Below are positions 1-11,073 of a stretch of 64,000 bases of DNA, one piece after another. The stretch's first letter is position 1; every line of letters begins with the position of its first letter. The DNA lies in assembly GCA_031769625.1 (NCBI GenBank), contig JAUIMM010000694.1:4548501-4612500 (forward strand), written 5' to 3'. The DNA comes from Taudactylus pleione (Eukaryota > Chordata > Amphibia > Anura > Myobatrachidae). The notes beneath the pieces were generated by a model. It was not told the DNA's origin. It did not search any database and saw only the letters and a list, made by a program, of their open reading frames with translations. Position numbers and translations under genes: made by a program.

Positions 1-2318
1 ATAGTGTATTGTGTGTCATAATTCCAGCATATACAGGACCAGCGATCACAGTAACCCATTATATGTGTCATACATAGTGTATTGTGTGTCATAATTCCAG
101 CATATACAGGACCAGCGATTACAGTAACCCATTATATGTGTCATACATAGTGTATTGTGTGTCATAATTCCAGCATATACCGGACCAGCGATCACAGTAA
201 CCCATTATATGTGTCATACATAGTGTATTATGTGTCATATATCCAGCATATACAGGACCAGTGATCACAGTAACCCATTATATGTGTCATACATAGTGTA
301 TTGTGTGTCATAATTCCAGCATATACAGGACCAGCGATCACAGTAACCCATTATATGTGTCATACATAGTGTATTATGTGTCACATATCCAGCATATACA
401 GGACCAGCGATCACAGTAACCCATTATATGAGTCATACATAGTGTATTATGTGTCATTTATCCAGCATATACAGGACCAGTGATCACAGTAACCCATTAT
501 ATGTGTCATACATAGTGTATTGTGTGTGTCATAATTCCAGCATATACAGGACCAGTGATCACAGTAACCCATTATATGTGTCATACAAAGTTTATTGTGT
601 GTAATAATTCCAGCATATACAGGACCAGTGATCACAGTAACCCATTATATGTGTCATACATAGTGTATTGTGTCATAATTCCAGCATATACAGGGTCAGC
701 AATCACAGTAATCCATTATATGTGTCATACATAGTGTATTGTGTGTCATAATTCCAGCATATACCGGATCAGCGATCACAGTAACCCATTATATGTGTCA
801 TACAAAGTTTATTGTGTGTCATAATTCCAGCATATACAGGACCAGTGATCACAGTAACCCATTATATGTGTCATACATAGTGTATTGTGTGTCATAATTC
901 CAGCATATACAGGGTCAGCAATCACAGTAATCCATTATATGTGTCATACATAGTGTATTGTGTGTCATAATTCCAGCATATACAGGACCAGTGATCACAG
1001 TAACCCATTATATGTGTCATACATAGTGTATTGTGTGTCATAATTCCAGCATATACAGGACCAGTGATCACAGTAACCCATTATATGTGTCATACATAGT
1101 GTATTGTGTGTCATATTCCAGCATATACAGGACCAGTGATCACAGTAACCCATTATATGTGTCATACATAGTGTATTGTGTGTCATAATTCCAGCATATA
1201 AAGGACCAGCGATCACAGTAACCCATTATATGTATCATACATAGTGTATTGTGTGTCATAATTCCAGCATATACCGGACCAGCGATCACAGTAACCCATT
1301 ATATGTGTCATACATAGTGTATTATGTGTCATATATCCAGCATATACAGGACCAGTGATCACAGTAACCCATTATATGTGTCATACATAGTGTATTGTGT
1401 GTCATAATTCCAGCATATACAGGACCAGCGATCACAGTAACCCATTATATGTGTCATACATAGTGTATTATGTGTCACATATCCAGCATATACAGGACCA
1501 GCGATCACAGTAACCCATTATATGTGTCATACATAGTGTATTATGTGTCATAATTCCAGCATATACAGGACCAGTGATCACAGTAACCATTATATGTGTC
1601 ATACATAGTGTATTATGTGTCATAATTCCAGCATATACAGGACCAGTGATCACAGTAACCCATTATATGTGTCATACATAGTGTATTGTGTGTGTCATAA
1701 TTCCAGCATATACAGGACCAGTGATCACAGTAACCCATTATATGTGTCATACATAGTGTATTGTGTGTCATAATTCCAGCATATACAGGACCAGCGATCA
1801 CAGTAACCCATTATATGTATCATACATAGTGTATTGTGTGTCATAATTCCAGCATATACCGGACCAGCGATCACAGTAACCCATTATATGTGTCATACAT
1901 AGTGTATTATGTGTCATATATCCAGCATATACAGGACCAGTGATCACAGTAACCCATTATATGTGTCATACATAGTGTATTGTGTGTCATAATTCCAGCA
2001 TATACAGGACCAGCGATCACAGTAACCCATTATATGTGTCATACATAGTGTATTATGTGTCACATATCCAGCATATACAGGACCAGCGATCACAGTAACC
2101 CATTATATGTGTCATACATAGTGTATTATGTGTCATAATTCCAGCATATACAGGACCAGTGATCACAGTAACCATTATATGTGTCATACATAGTGTATTA
2201 TGTGTCATAATTCCAGCATATACAGGACCAGTGATCACAGTAACCCATTATATGTGTCATACATAGTGTATTGTGTGTGTCATAATTCCAGCATATACAG
2301 GACCAGTGATCACAGTAA
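1..2318. repeat. 73-bp tandem satellite, about 32 copies
   Basis: A 73-bp unit runs head to tail from the window edge to about 2318, where it stops abruptly. Units share the core CCAGCATATACAGGACCAG and differ by a few substitutions and 1-2-bp indels. Left extent is unknown because the array starts before the window. Short open frames in it are repeat artefacts. Confidence 0.97.
1217..2318. repeat. 585-bp higher-order repeat within the 73-bp satellite
   Basis: Diagnostic variants recur exactly 585 bp apart, i.e. eight monomers. The variant TGTATCATAC is at 1231 and 1816, and the one-base-short CAGTAACCAT is at 1581 and 2166. This shows block duplication of eight monomers after they had diverged. 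Confidence 0.9.
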
Positions 2319-3104
2319 TTAGCCATTAGATGCGGCAGTAGGGCCATCCTGTCTGAGCTGAATGTTTTTAATTCAGTTGTGGGCTCCAATTCAGAGTATT
2401 GGAGCAAGTCAGGGAGTCTGGGGAGCAGCAGTAGAACCCAGTACTGCCCTGGACATATACTGTATGTACATATTGGGCTCGTTATGCACTGGATAGTGTA
2501 TTATTATTATACAGTATTAATAATTAACCCTATTAGTGGTCTAAAACAGTGCAACCCTAACAGTGCATGTTTTCCAGATCTCCTAGTTGGTGCACTGGTG
2601 TATTTATTACTGGCTGACACATGTTAAAAGATCCACAGGTGGTGCTAATGATTTCATTTGTGCTACTGAGAAAAACAGCACTAGTAACATTCTATTATAT
2701 ACTGCCTTCCCCCAGTGTTTGCCTATGTAAGGAATGAAACAGATATTATTTGAACATATTAAGCAAGTTAATGAAAAAACTGTTAACAATTTTCTGGATA
2801 TTCCACTATACTATTGTCATAATGTGTAATGAGACTGAGCAAATCCTCCCTTTTAATTACAAACGGCTCCAGTCGCATCCTACTCTATATCTGTAGAAAC
2901 TGACATAGGACAAAATTATTATAATGCAAAGCATAGCATGCCAGCTGTACTTGCAGTGACATCACTGGCCTGTTTGAAACCTTAAGAGTCATTGATATGA
3001 GCACTGGCGTTTTCTTCTGCAAGATACAGAGGTACCACCAATGTCTTTTGTCTCTGATGGTTGAAGCATCATACTTGCTAAACAGATATACTTAAGTATA
3101 AATA
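2319..3104. other. Non-coding stretch, mostly unassigned
   Basis: No open frame of note and no tandem structure. The middle (about 2545-2690) resembles the hAT MITE also seen at 41363, 57761 and 62193. The remainder is AT-rich sequence I do not recognise. Confidence 0.6.
2545..2690 (+). mobile_element. Degenerate hAT-type MITE fragment
   Basis: Shares the internal text AAAGATCCACAGGTGG and the flanking 'gcatgttttccag ... ggtgcac.ggtgtatt' layout with the complete element at 41363-41563. Its ends are eroded and no TSD can be assigned. Confidence 0.55.
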
Positions 3105-4279
3105 CTATAATTTAGAGGTGTGTACCGGCCACTTTTCGTGTTTTGTGTTTTGGTTTTGGATCTGGATCTTTCTTCGTGTTTTGGATCTGGATTGGTTTTG
3201 CCAAAACTACCCTTCCATATTTTGGGTTCTATGTTTTCTGTTTTATATCTATATTTTTTTGGAAAAAAGCATAAAAACAGCTAAAACCACAGAATTTGTT
3301 GGTTTTTCTGCTCCTATGCTATTATTAACCTCAATAACATTAATTTCCACTCATTTCCAGTCTATTCTGAACACCTCACACCTCACAATAGTGTTTTTAG
3401 GCCAAAAGGTTGCACCGAGGTAGCTGGATGACTATGCTAAGCGACACGAGTGGGCGGCACAAACACGTGGTCCATCTAGGAGTGGCACTGCAGTGGCAGA
3501 CAGGATGGCAGTTTGAAAAACTAGGCCCCAAACAGTACATAATGCAAAGAAAAAAAAGAGGTGCAAGAATGGAATTGTCCTTGGGCCCTCCCACCCACCC
3601 TTATGTTGTATAAATAGGACATGCACACTTTAACAAAGCAATCATTTCAGCGCCAGGGTCTGCCACACGACTGTGCCTGAAATGATTGGTTCGTTTGGGC
3701 CCCCACAAAACAAGCTGGCAATTAATCTGTCCCTGCACAAACTGGCTCTACAGAGGCAAGATGTCGTCCTCATCCTCCTCATCCACCGATTCCTCACCCT
3801 CTTCAGTGTTGTGTACATCCTCATCCTCACAGAGTATTAATTCATCCCCGCTGGAATCCACCACCACAGGTCCCTCTGTACGTTCTGGAGGCTGGTCTCC
3901 CTGGAAGAATTGATAATTCATTTTCATGAACATCATCTTCTCCACATTTTGTGGAAGCAACCTCCTACGCCTTTCGCTGACAAGGTTCCCGGCTGCACTA
4001 AACACTCTTTCGGAGTACACACTGGAGGGGGGGCAACACAGGTAAAATAGAGCCAGTTTGTACCAGAGATGAGCGGTTCGGATTCTGTGCAAACATAGGG
4101 GATCCGAGTCCACCCGAACCCTGTTCGGGTGTTCCCCGTCTGACTCGGATCCCCATTCGGGGCCGAACGGCGGCTGCCTGATGTCGGATTCTCACTAGAG
4201 AATCCGACATCAGGGTTCCTCAAGTGTAGGGCAGACCGCTGTGATAGCGGTCTGCCCTACACAGAACAAACACACAGCC

Positions 4280-4350
4280 GCCAGCGGCAGCTGTGTATTT
4301 GTTACAGCAGCCAATGAGAGTCACACAGACTCTCATTGGCTGCTGCACGG
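4280..4350. repeat. Short inverted repeat in nested hAT
   Basis: AGCAGCCAATGAGAGTC and its inverse GACTCTCATTGGCTGCT lie seven bases apart, giving a strong stem. The same stem occurs at about 44199-44237 in the hAT MITE 43946-45409, evidence that the two elements share ancestry. Confidence 0.85.
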
Positions 4351-4442
4351 TGGGAGCCGGCTGGAGCGCACTCAAGAGCTCCGTCTTCCAGCTCCCTCCT
4401 CGTCGCATGGCAGCAGAGCGGACGGCGGCTGGAGCGGGGATA

Positions 4443-5110
4443 CAGGTAAGTTTTTTTTTATGTGTGTATGGGGGCCTACTAATGGAGGGGCCTACTACTA
4501 GGGGTGCATACTACAGGGGCCTGCTACTGGGGGGCCTACTACTGGGGGCCTGCGAATGGGGGGGCATACTACTGGGGGGGCCTGCTACTGGGGGGCCTGC
4601 TACTGGAGGGCATACTACTGGGGGGCATACTACTGGGGGCATGCTTATGGGGGCATACTACTGGGGGGGCATACTACTGGGGGCCAGCTAATGGGGGGCA
4701 TACTACTGGGGGGGCATACTACTGGGGGCCTGCTTATGGGGGCATACTACTGGGGGGCATACTACTGGGGGCCTGCTTATGGAGGCATACTACTGGGGGG
4801 GCATACTACTGGGGGCCAGCTAATGGGGGACATACTACTACTGGGGGCACTGCATAGGGTGCCCTACTACTAAGGGGACTGCATAGTCAGCACCACTACT
4901 GGGGGCATTGTGTAAGGGACACCACTGCTGGAGGCATTGTGTAAAGGACACTATTGCTGTGGGCATTGTATAAGGGGCATTACTACTGTGGACATTGTGT
5001 AAAAGGGGCACTACTGTGGGAATTATGTAAAAGGGGCACTACTGTGTGTCGTAACATAAATAAGAGACACTACTTTATGGTGTAATGTGAATCAGGGACA
5101 CTATGTGTGG
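4443..5110 (+). repeat. G-rich minisatellite inside the nested hAT
   Basis: From about 4470 to 4860 units of roughly 22-25 bp built on ACTACTGGGGGCCTGC and GGGCATACTACTGG repeat with strong strand asymmetry (G-rich top strand). From 4860 to 5110 the units lengthen and degrade to variants such as GGGCACTACTGTG. A related array is at 44330-45200 inside another hAT MITE. Confidence 0.9.
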
Positions 5111-6419
5111 TGTAATGTGAATAAGATTGTGCACTGTGACTCCTAGGGCCGTAGCCCACTTTGTAAACAAGTACTGTGACTCTGCTGGCCGTACCCCACT
5201 GGGTGAGTGCACTACTTTTCATTTCTGCCACTGCTGTGTGGCAATGTGTCATAGATGTGCTTTATACTGTGGTGTCTGTGTCGTTGTGCCGCTGCTTTGT
5301 CGCTTAGTAACCAGTCAGCTCACTGCAACCTTTGGTCAATAATGTTGAAAACAATATTATAAGCTGTGAGGTGGTCTAACTTGACTGGAAATTAATGTTA
5401 TTGAGGGTAATAATACTCTAAGAAGAAAAAAAAGACCAATTTATGTGATTTTAGCTTTTTTGTACATTTTTGTAAAAAAATCCAAATCCAAATCCAAAGC
5501 CGGACGACGAATTAGAACAAAATCCAAATCCAGCAAAAATGTTCCGGCGCACATCCCTAGTTTGTACAATGGCCTCCAAATTGCCTCTTTTTCCTGCCAG
5601 TACAGGTACGGACTGTCTGACATGCCTACTCGGATGTTATCACCGATGTAATCCTCCACCATTCTGTCAGTGGTGACAGTATCATATGCAGTGAAAGTAG
5701 ACATGTCAGAAATTGTTGGCAGGTCCTTCAGTCTGGACCAGATGTCCAGACTTGGTCCTGTCTGCCCTGGATCACCGCCAGAGGGTTGCTTAGGATACCT
5801 AAGTTGTTTCCTGGCAGCCCCAGTTGCAGGAGAAAATGAAGAAGGAGCTGTTGACGTGTCATGTTCCACTTTAGCTGACAGTGTTTTCACCATCAGGTCT
5901 TTGCACCTCTGCAGGCTTCTGTTGGCCGGATAGAGAGACACCACATAGGCTTTAAACCTAGGATCGAGCGTGGTGGCCAAAATGTAGTAGTCTGATTTCA
6001 ACAGATTAACCACACTGGAATCCTGGCAAAGTGAATGAAGGGCTTCATCCACAAGTCCCACAAGCCGAGCAGAATCGCTCCATCTTTGCTCCTCCTTCAC
6101 TTTCTCCAGCTGCTTCTGCAAAAGCCTGATGAGAGGAATGACCTGACTCAAGCTGGCAGTGTCTGACCTGACTTCACGTGTGGCAAGTTCGAAGGGCTGG
6201 AGAACGCTTGAGTCAGGTGCATAGTATAGGCTTGAATGGCCTTTTGCTGCTCCTCCATCCTCTGAAGCATATAGAGGGTTGAGTTCCACCGCGTCACAAC
6301 CTCTTGCTTCAGGTGATGGCGGGGCAGGTTCAAGAGTGTTTGCTGGTGATCCAGTCTTCAGCACACAGTCACTGAATGGCGAAAGTGGGCAGAAATTTTA
6401 TTTATTATTTTATTAGAAC

Positions 6420-6646
6420 AGGAAGTCCACTGGGGCTTGCGGCCACGAGACCCTACCACAAGGGTCTCGTCGCAAGCCCGATGGTCACGATGGTATTGAC
6501 CATCGCGACCATCACCTGGCCACTCATATAAGCTGTGGTCACCCACAGCTACGCGAGCGACCAGGAGGCCGTCTTTAAAAAAAAACAAGGAACGCCCTGA
6601 TTCAGAGTGAGCTCTCTCAAATAGCGTCCGGCTCTGAATCAGGCCC
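6420..6646 (-). mobile_element. Hairpin-chain MITE, partial copy (reverse)
   Basis: Contains the modules GAGACCCTACCACAAGGGTC, GGTCACGATGGT / ACCATCGCGACC and the outer end AGAGTGAGCTC ... CTGAATCAGGCCC. The left third of the family consensus is missing. Confidence 0.85.
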
Positions 6647-6654
6647 AAAAGTCA

Positions 6655-7127
6655 CAGACACACAAACACAGAAGAAAAAAAAATATTTTTTATTCAGGCA
6701 CTTTGGGGGTTACACCATCCGTCAACAGACGAGCCAGCCTGCCCTTGATTTATGACACAGGCGCACGCTTGCCACTGCTACTTTGTTGATGCACGTGCGG
6801 CTAATGCGCACACAAGTCCCAAACACAGAAAAAATAAAATATTTTTTTGAGCACTTTGAGGGTTACACCACCGTTCAACAGACGAGCCAGCCGGCCCTTG
6901 ACTTATGACACAGGCGCGCGCTTGGCGCTGCTACTTTGTTGATGCATATGCAGCTACTGCGCACACAAACAGAAAAAAAATTATTATTTTTTTGCACTTA
7001 GGGGGAGCACCCCTGATGAACAGATCACTCCCTGGACAACACTACAGCACCCCTTTAGGTCTACAGCCTTGATGGGACACTGCACAACACAGGCCAGCCA
7101 GCCCCTATGGACTTTGGAGTGGACACA
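6655..7127. repeat. About 153-bp direct duplication in hAT subterminal region
   Basis: Two units (with CAACAGACGAGCCAGCC at 6723 and 6876) sit in tandem; a weaker third follows to about 7127. They are part of the non-coding side of the 3113-7850 hAT element. Confidence 0.75.
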
Positions 7128-7606
7128 GGCCCTGATTCAGAGCCGGACGCTCTGACAGAGCACTCGCTCTGAATCAGGGCCGGCCTTCTTGTTTTTTAGA
7201 TCGGCCTCCTGGCCGCTCGCATAGCTATGGGTGACCACCCACAGCTGTAGCGAGCGGCCAGGAAGATGGTCGCGATGGTCAAGACCATCGCGACCATCGG
7301 GCTTGCGATGAGACCCTTGTGGTAGGGTCTCATTGCCGCAAGCCCCAGAGAGATTTCGGCTCTCACAGAGAATGGGAACGCCTCAGTTTGGGCAGCCACT
7401 CCCCCGGGCCGCCCACAAAAAGGGGCGTGCTGTCACTCAACATTGACAGCACGCCCCCTTTGGTACGAGACCCTGGGCGATGGATTGCCCATCGCTATCC
7501 GGGTCTCACGCATGGGCACGACGGAGCCGGTTCTGTCATGCGCACTGGGCCACCATCGCCCCGCTTGCGAGCACATAGCGCTCGCGAGCAGGTCTGAATC
7601 AGGCCC
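7128..7606 (+). mobile_element. Hairpin-chain MITE, complete, TSD ACA
   Basis: Begins GGCCCTGATTCAG and ends CTGAATCAGGCCC, with ACA on both sides (7125-7127, 7607-7609). The interior is a string of inverted repeats, including the pair of 22-base arms around GGTCGCGATGGTCAAGACC and the GGGGCGTGCTGTCA / TGACAGCACGCCCC stem. Confidence 0.9.
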
Positions 7607-7858
7607 ACAGCCCCTACAGACAACAGCAGCACAACTCCCACCCTCCCTCTTCACTGTCCACAGCCGGAGTGAAAATGGCGCCGATGCGGGGACCTTTTAT
7701 AGAATCCAAAACCCGCAAGATCCGACAGCGGGATGATGATGTTTTGCCTCGATTTCACGTCTGAGTCAGGCGGGAAAACCCGAGCCTGACTCGGTTTCGG
7801 CCTCGGATAGGGGGGGTTCAGATTTCAGAATCCGAACCCGCTCATTCCTACTATAATT

Positions 7859-9035
7859 ATAAGTCAGTCATTTAGGTAAACCATCTAAGTTGTTTAGGGA
7901 CGTACTTACTGTAAGAAAAAGCAGTCCTATGCGACTTATCGCTGTAGTAAAAAAAAGTCTTACCGCTACAATTAATCAAATAAATCTTGCCAAGGCAGCA
8001 CCTCGATATTAGCCCAGAGCAGTAAGGGTTAACTTGCTGATTCACAGGACCAGTCTCTTACAATATCCACAGGAACTGAAAGCCCTGACTTGGGCGATTA
8101 CTTCCACTTGGTAAACAACCAAACAAACAACCAAACAAACAAAAAATAAAAATAGATAAATATTATAGGGAACAAAAAATCTAAAAAAAAATCTTGAACC
8201 ATGGACAAAATGATTTATTGAAATAACAAAGCAATTCTACAACGATTTACTTCTGTTTTCACCGCGATGGCGATAACAGTCTGAGTAATGCGGCAGTACA
8301 AGCAGTGCCACAGTGGGTGTTAAATATAATTTGCAACAACTATAGACAGCATTAAAAAGCTCATGTTAGTAGCAATGTTCTATAGAAAAAAACACAAATG
8401 TGTGGTACTAGCCTGGTATAAACAAGGCCTGTAACAACCATTAAATCATCAATCACAGTTAGCTACATACTATAAACATTGTTGTCTTTTATTTGTTTTT
8501 TAATATACGTATTAATTTAAACAAACTCTTTTATTGTACATGTCACAGATGAATGTAGGAGCAATGTGTACATCAGCTATCTCCCTTTACAGAGCCCATT
8601 TAAAATGCCATTTTGTTTCATTAAACTCTACAGTCTCATGAAGAGCATTTGACATCAAATAAAATACATTGTATTCCCCGTGTTGGTAAATTGATGTTTT
8701 ATCACATTTTGTTTCATAGCTGTATTATTGTAGAAATGTTTGGAAGAGTGACGAATCCAGTCACCTTATACACTCCTATAGAACTAGCAGCTATCCATCT
8801 GTTTGCGCTTCATTGTCTATATAATGATAAGGTACGACCGCCAAATGGTCCCACGCCAGTGATATAAATAATAATGTCATTTTATCTTCCAAGAAGCTGT
8901 TTTTATTGTGTGACCTTTTCTTTCTCGTATTAAAGACTCTATAAGCGTCAGTTCACTAGTGTAAATGAAAAGACTACTTTAAAAGCATAAACAGTATTTA
9001 CAGAGCGGTTCCATTTATGTTAGAGAAAACCCTCT
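7859..9035. other. Unassigned AT-rich DNA
   Basis: I see no gene, tandem repeat or recognisable element. There is a short AAAC/CAAA run near 8113-8142 and several poly-A tracts. The only open frame (8649-8867, plus) has no recognisable features. Confidence 0.5.
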
Positions 9036-9083
9036 GCTGGCTGTCCTTCGCCTTCAGAACCCAATTCAAGGTTCTTACACTCA
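9036..9083 (+). mobile_element. L2-like LINE, 5' piece before the Tc1 insertion
   Basis: The sequence from about 9036 (CTGGCTGTCCTTCGCCTTC) to 9083 reads as the reverse-transcriptase C-terminal region of an L2-type LINE and continues at 11074 after the Tc1 element. Confidence 0.75.
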
Positions 9084-9421
9084 CAGTGGTGCTTGAAAAT
9101 TTGTGAACCCTTCCGAATTTTCTATATTTCTACTGACATTTGGCCTACAACTAACTCAGATTTTCATACAAGTCCTAAAAGTAGATAAAGAAAACCAAAT
9201 CAAACAAATGAGACAAAAAAAATAGACATTCTCATTTTTTGTTGAGGAAAATGATCCAATATCACATATCTGTGAGTGGCAAAAGTATGTGAACCTTTAG
9301 GCTTAGCAGATATTTTGAAGGTGAAATTAGAGTCAGGTATTTTCAATCTATGGAATGACAATCAGGTGTAACCTGTTTTTTTTAAAAGAACAGGGATCTA
9401 GCAAAGTTTGATGTTCACAAC

Positions 9422-9860
9422 CAGTGGTGGATTTTACCTAGGGGCTGTGAGGCTGCAGCCCCCCCAGTACAATCCTCAACTTCAGTGAGCCAGTGCAATC
9501 TGTGACTGCACTGGCTACACTGTGACTGGAGGTGGCTTCCTATTGGAAGCGTCTCCTGCCAGTCACGCACAGACAGCCAGGGGGAGGTGTTTCCTTCCCC
9601 TGGGACTGCCAGTCTGGGCTGCGATAAGCAGAAAGTGGCTTCCAGTAGAAGCCGCTGCTCTGCCTTTCAGGCAGCCCTACAAGGCTTCTAGGGGCTGCAA
9701 CCAATGCAGCCCCGAGAAGCTGGTCTAGTGTTATGTGCATGCGCGACGTTACCGCCACTCATGCACATGCGCGAGTCCCGGTGCCTGACATTCATTGGGC
9801 AGGCGCCTGGAAAAGAAGCAGCGTCAGACCCCCCTCAGGTAAGAGGGCAGAAGCCACTGC
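9422..9860. mobile_element. hAT-type MITE inside the Tc1 element
   Basis: Starts CAGTGGTGGATTTTACC and ends GCCACTGC. The sequence TGTTCACAAC is duplicated at 9412-9421 and 9861-9870, slightly longer than the usual 8 bp. It interrupts the Tc1 region just 5' of the transposase. The open frames within it are not genes. Confidence 0.85.
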
Positions 9861-9904
9861 TGTTCACAACACGTTTGTGGAAGTGTATCACGCCATGAAC
9901 AAAG

Positions 9905-10884
9905 GAGGTTTCTGATGACCTCAGAGGAAGAGTTGTTGATGCTCATCAGGCTGGGAAAGGTTACAAAATCATCTCTAAAGAGTTTGGACTCTACCAATCA
10001 ACAGTCAGACAAATTGTGCACAAAACCATTATTACCCTCCCCAGGAGTGGTGGACCATCAAAGATCACGCCACGAGCAAGGCATCTAAAAGTTTGCAAGG
10101 TCACAAAGGAACCCAAGGTCACCTCTAAGCAACTGAAGGCCTTTCTCTCATTAGCTAATGTTAATGTTCATGAGTCCACCATCAGGAGGACACTGAACAA
10201 CAATGGTGTGCATGGCAGGATTGCAAGGAGAAAGCCACTGCTCTCCAAAAAGAACATTGCTGCCCATCTGCAGTTTGCTAAAGATCACCTGGACCAGCCA
10301 GAAGACTATTGGAACAATGTGTTATGGACAGAGGAGACCAAAATAGAGCTTTTTGGTTTAAAAGAGAAGCGTTATGTTTGGAGAAAGGAGAACACTGCAT
10401 TCCAGCATAAAAATCTCATACCATCTGTGAAACACGGTGGTGGTGGTATCATGGTTTGGGCCTGTTTTGCTGCATCTGGCACAGGACAACTTGCCATCAT
10501 TGATGGGACAATGAATACTGAATTATACCAGAATATTGTAAAGGAAAATGTCAGGACATCTGTCCATGAGCTGCGTCTCAAGAGAACGTGGTCATGCAGC
10601 AAGACAACGACTCAAAGCGCACAAGTCATTTGACCAAAGAATGATTAAAGAAGAATAAATGTTAAGTTTTGAAATGGCCAAGTCAAAGTCCTGACCTTAC
10701 TCCAATCGAAATGTTGTGGAAGGACCTGAAGTGAGCAGTTCAAGGGAGGAAACCCACCAAAATCACAGAGTTGAAGGTGTTTTGTACGGAGGAATGGGGT
10801 AAAATTCCTCCAAGCCGATGTTCAGGATTAATCAACAATTACCAGAAACATTTAGAAGCCGTTATTGCTGTACAAGGGGGTCAT
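9905..10884 (+). pseudogene. Broken Tc1-family transposase
   Basis: The enzyme would bind the Tc1 inverted repeats and catalyse TA-targeted transposition. The paired-like DNA-binding part reads DDLRGRVVDAHQAGKGYK from 9917, then FGLYQSTVRQIVHKT. The catalytic domain follows: VLWTEETKIELFG near 10320 (the first Asp of the DDE triad is Glu here), then KHGGGGIMVWACF, GTGQLAIIDGTMN. A frame shift near 10590 takes the open frame off the second-Asp region (the alternative frame holds VMQQDND). The last part, SQSPDLTPIEMLWKDLK near 10690, carries the third acidic residue and is followed by a stop, then by the usual C-terminal KIPPSRC and LINNYQKHL. A start-side indel lies near 9900. Length and order match the 340-residue family, but three lesions make it inactive. 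Confidence 0.93.
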
Positions 10885-11073
10885 ACCAGATACTGAAAAC
10901 AAAGGTTCACATACTTTTGCCACTTTCATGAGCATGTCTAATTTTTTTGTTTCATATGTTTGATTTGGTTCTTTATCTACTTTTAGGACTTGTGTCAAAT
11001 CCTGAGGTATAGGCCAAATGTCAGCAGAAATATAGAAAAATCTGAAGTATTCACAAACTTTCAAGCACCACTG

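Larger units (their letters stand above)
4064..5559 (+). mobile_element. Non-autonomous hAT of the same family, nested in opposite orientation
   Basis: The 8-bp direct repeat GTTTGTAC flanks it at 4056-4063 and 5560-5567; the match extends to nine bases. Its left end (CAGAGATGAGCGGTTCGG) matches the right end of the host element, and its right end, reverse-complemented (TAGGGATGTGCGCCGG), matches the host's left end. It is therefore a copy of the same family in inverted orientation. It has no transposase; the middle is a GGGGGCATACTACTG minisatellite. Confidence 0.85.
3748..6400 (-). pseudogene. Broken hAT (BED/ZBED-like) transposase, split by an insertion
   Basis: This would encode the enzyme that cuts and pastes the surrounding hAT element. 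Reading on the minus strand, the 6148-6400 part contains the hAT signature VVTRWNSTLYML, followed by a heptad-rich stretch (LLQKQLEKVKEEQRW) and the conserved LATTLDPRFKAYV (about 5930-5990). A frame shift near 6190-6240 separates these parts. The frame then runs to WRPLYK near 5567, where the nested element 4064-5559 interrupts it. It resumes at 4063 with LALFYLCCPPSSVYSERVFSAAG, the start of the C-terminal hAT dimerisation domain, then RRRLLPQNVEKMMFMKMNY and an acidic tail ending near 3751. The N-terminal BED zinc finger and the first catalytic region are missing beyond 6400, where a MITE lies. The gene is dead: insertion, frame shift and 5' loss. Confidence 0.85.
3113..7850 (-). mobile_element. 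hAT transposon with ZBED-like transposase relic, perfect 8-bp TSD
   Basis: The element is bounded by the 8-bp direct repeat CTATAATT at 3105-3112 and 7851-7858, the length expected for hAT insertions. The left end reads TAGAGGTGTGTACCGG; the right end, reverse-complemented, reads TAGGAATGAGCGGGTTCGG. The two ends match only over the first ten or so bases, so the termini are asymmetric. Transposase remnants lie on the minus strand with the C-terminus nearest the left end. The element is 4.7 kb only because it hosts a second copy of its own family (4064-5559) and two hairpin MITEs (6420-6646, 7128-7606). It is non-functional. Confidence 0.85.
9084..11073 (+). mobile_element. Tc1-like transposon with long inverted repeats
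   Basis: Both ends read CAGTGGTGCTTGAAA (left 9084; right, reverse complement, ending 11073). The similarity extends inward for about 150-200 bp with text such as AAAAGTAGATAAAGAA on one side and its complement on the other. A TA follows the right end (11074-11075) as expected for Tc1/mariner; the left duplicate has mutated to CA. Without the inserted 439-bp MITE and its 10-bp duplication the element is about 1.54 kb, normal for vertebrate Tc1 elements. Confidence 0.92.

Noticed and set aside
4293..4873. Glycine-rich frames (GGHTTGGAYYWG type) resembling a structural protein
   Set aside because: They are translations of the G-rich minisatellite inside a hAT element, open in several phases.
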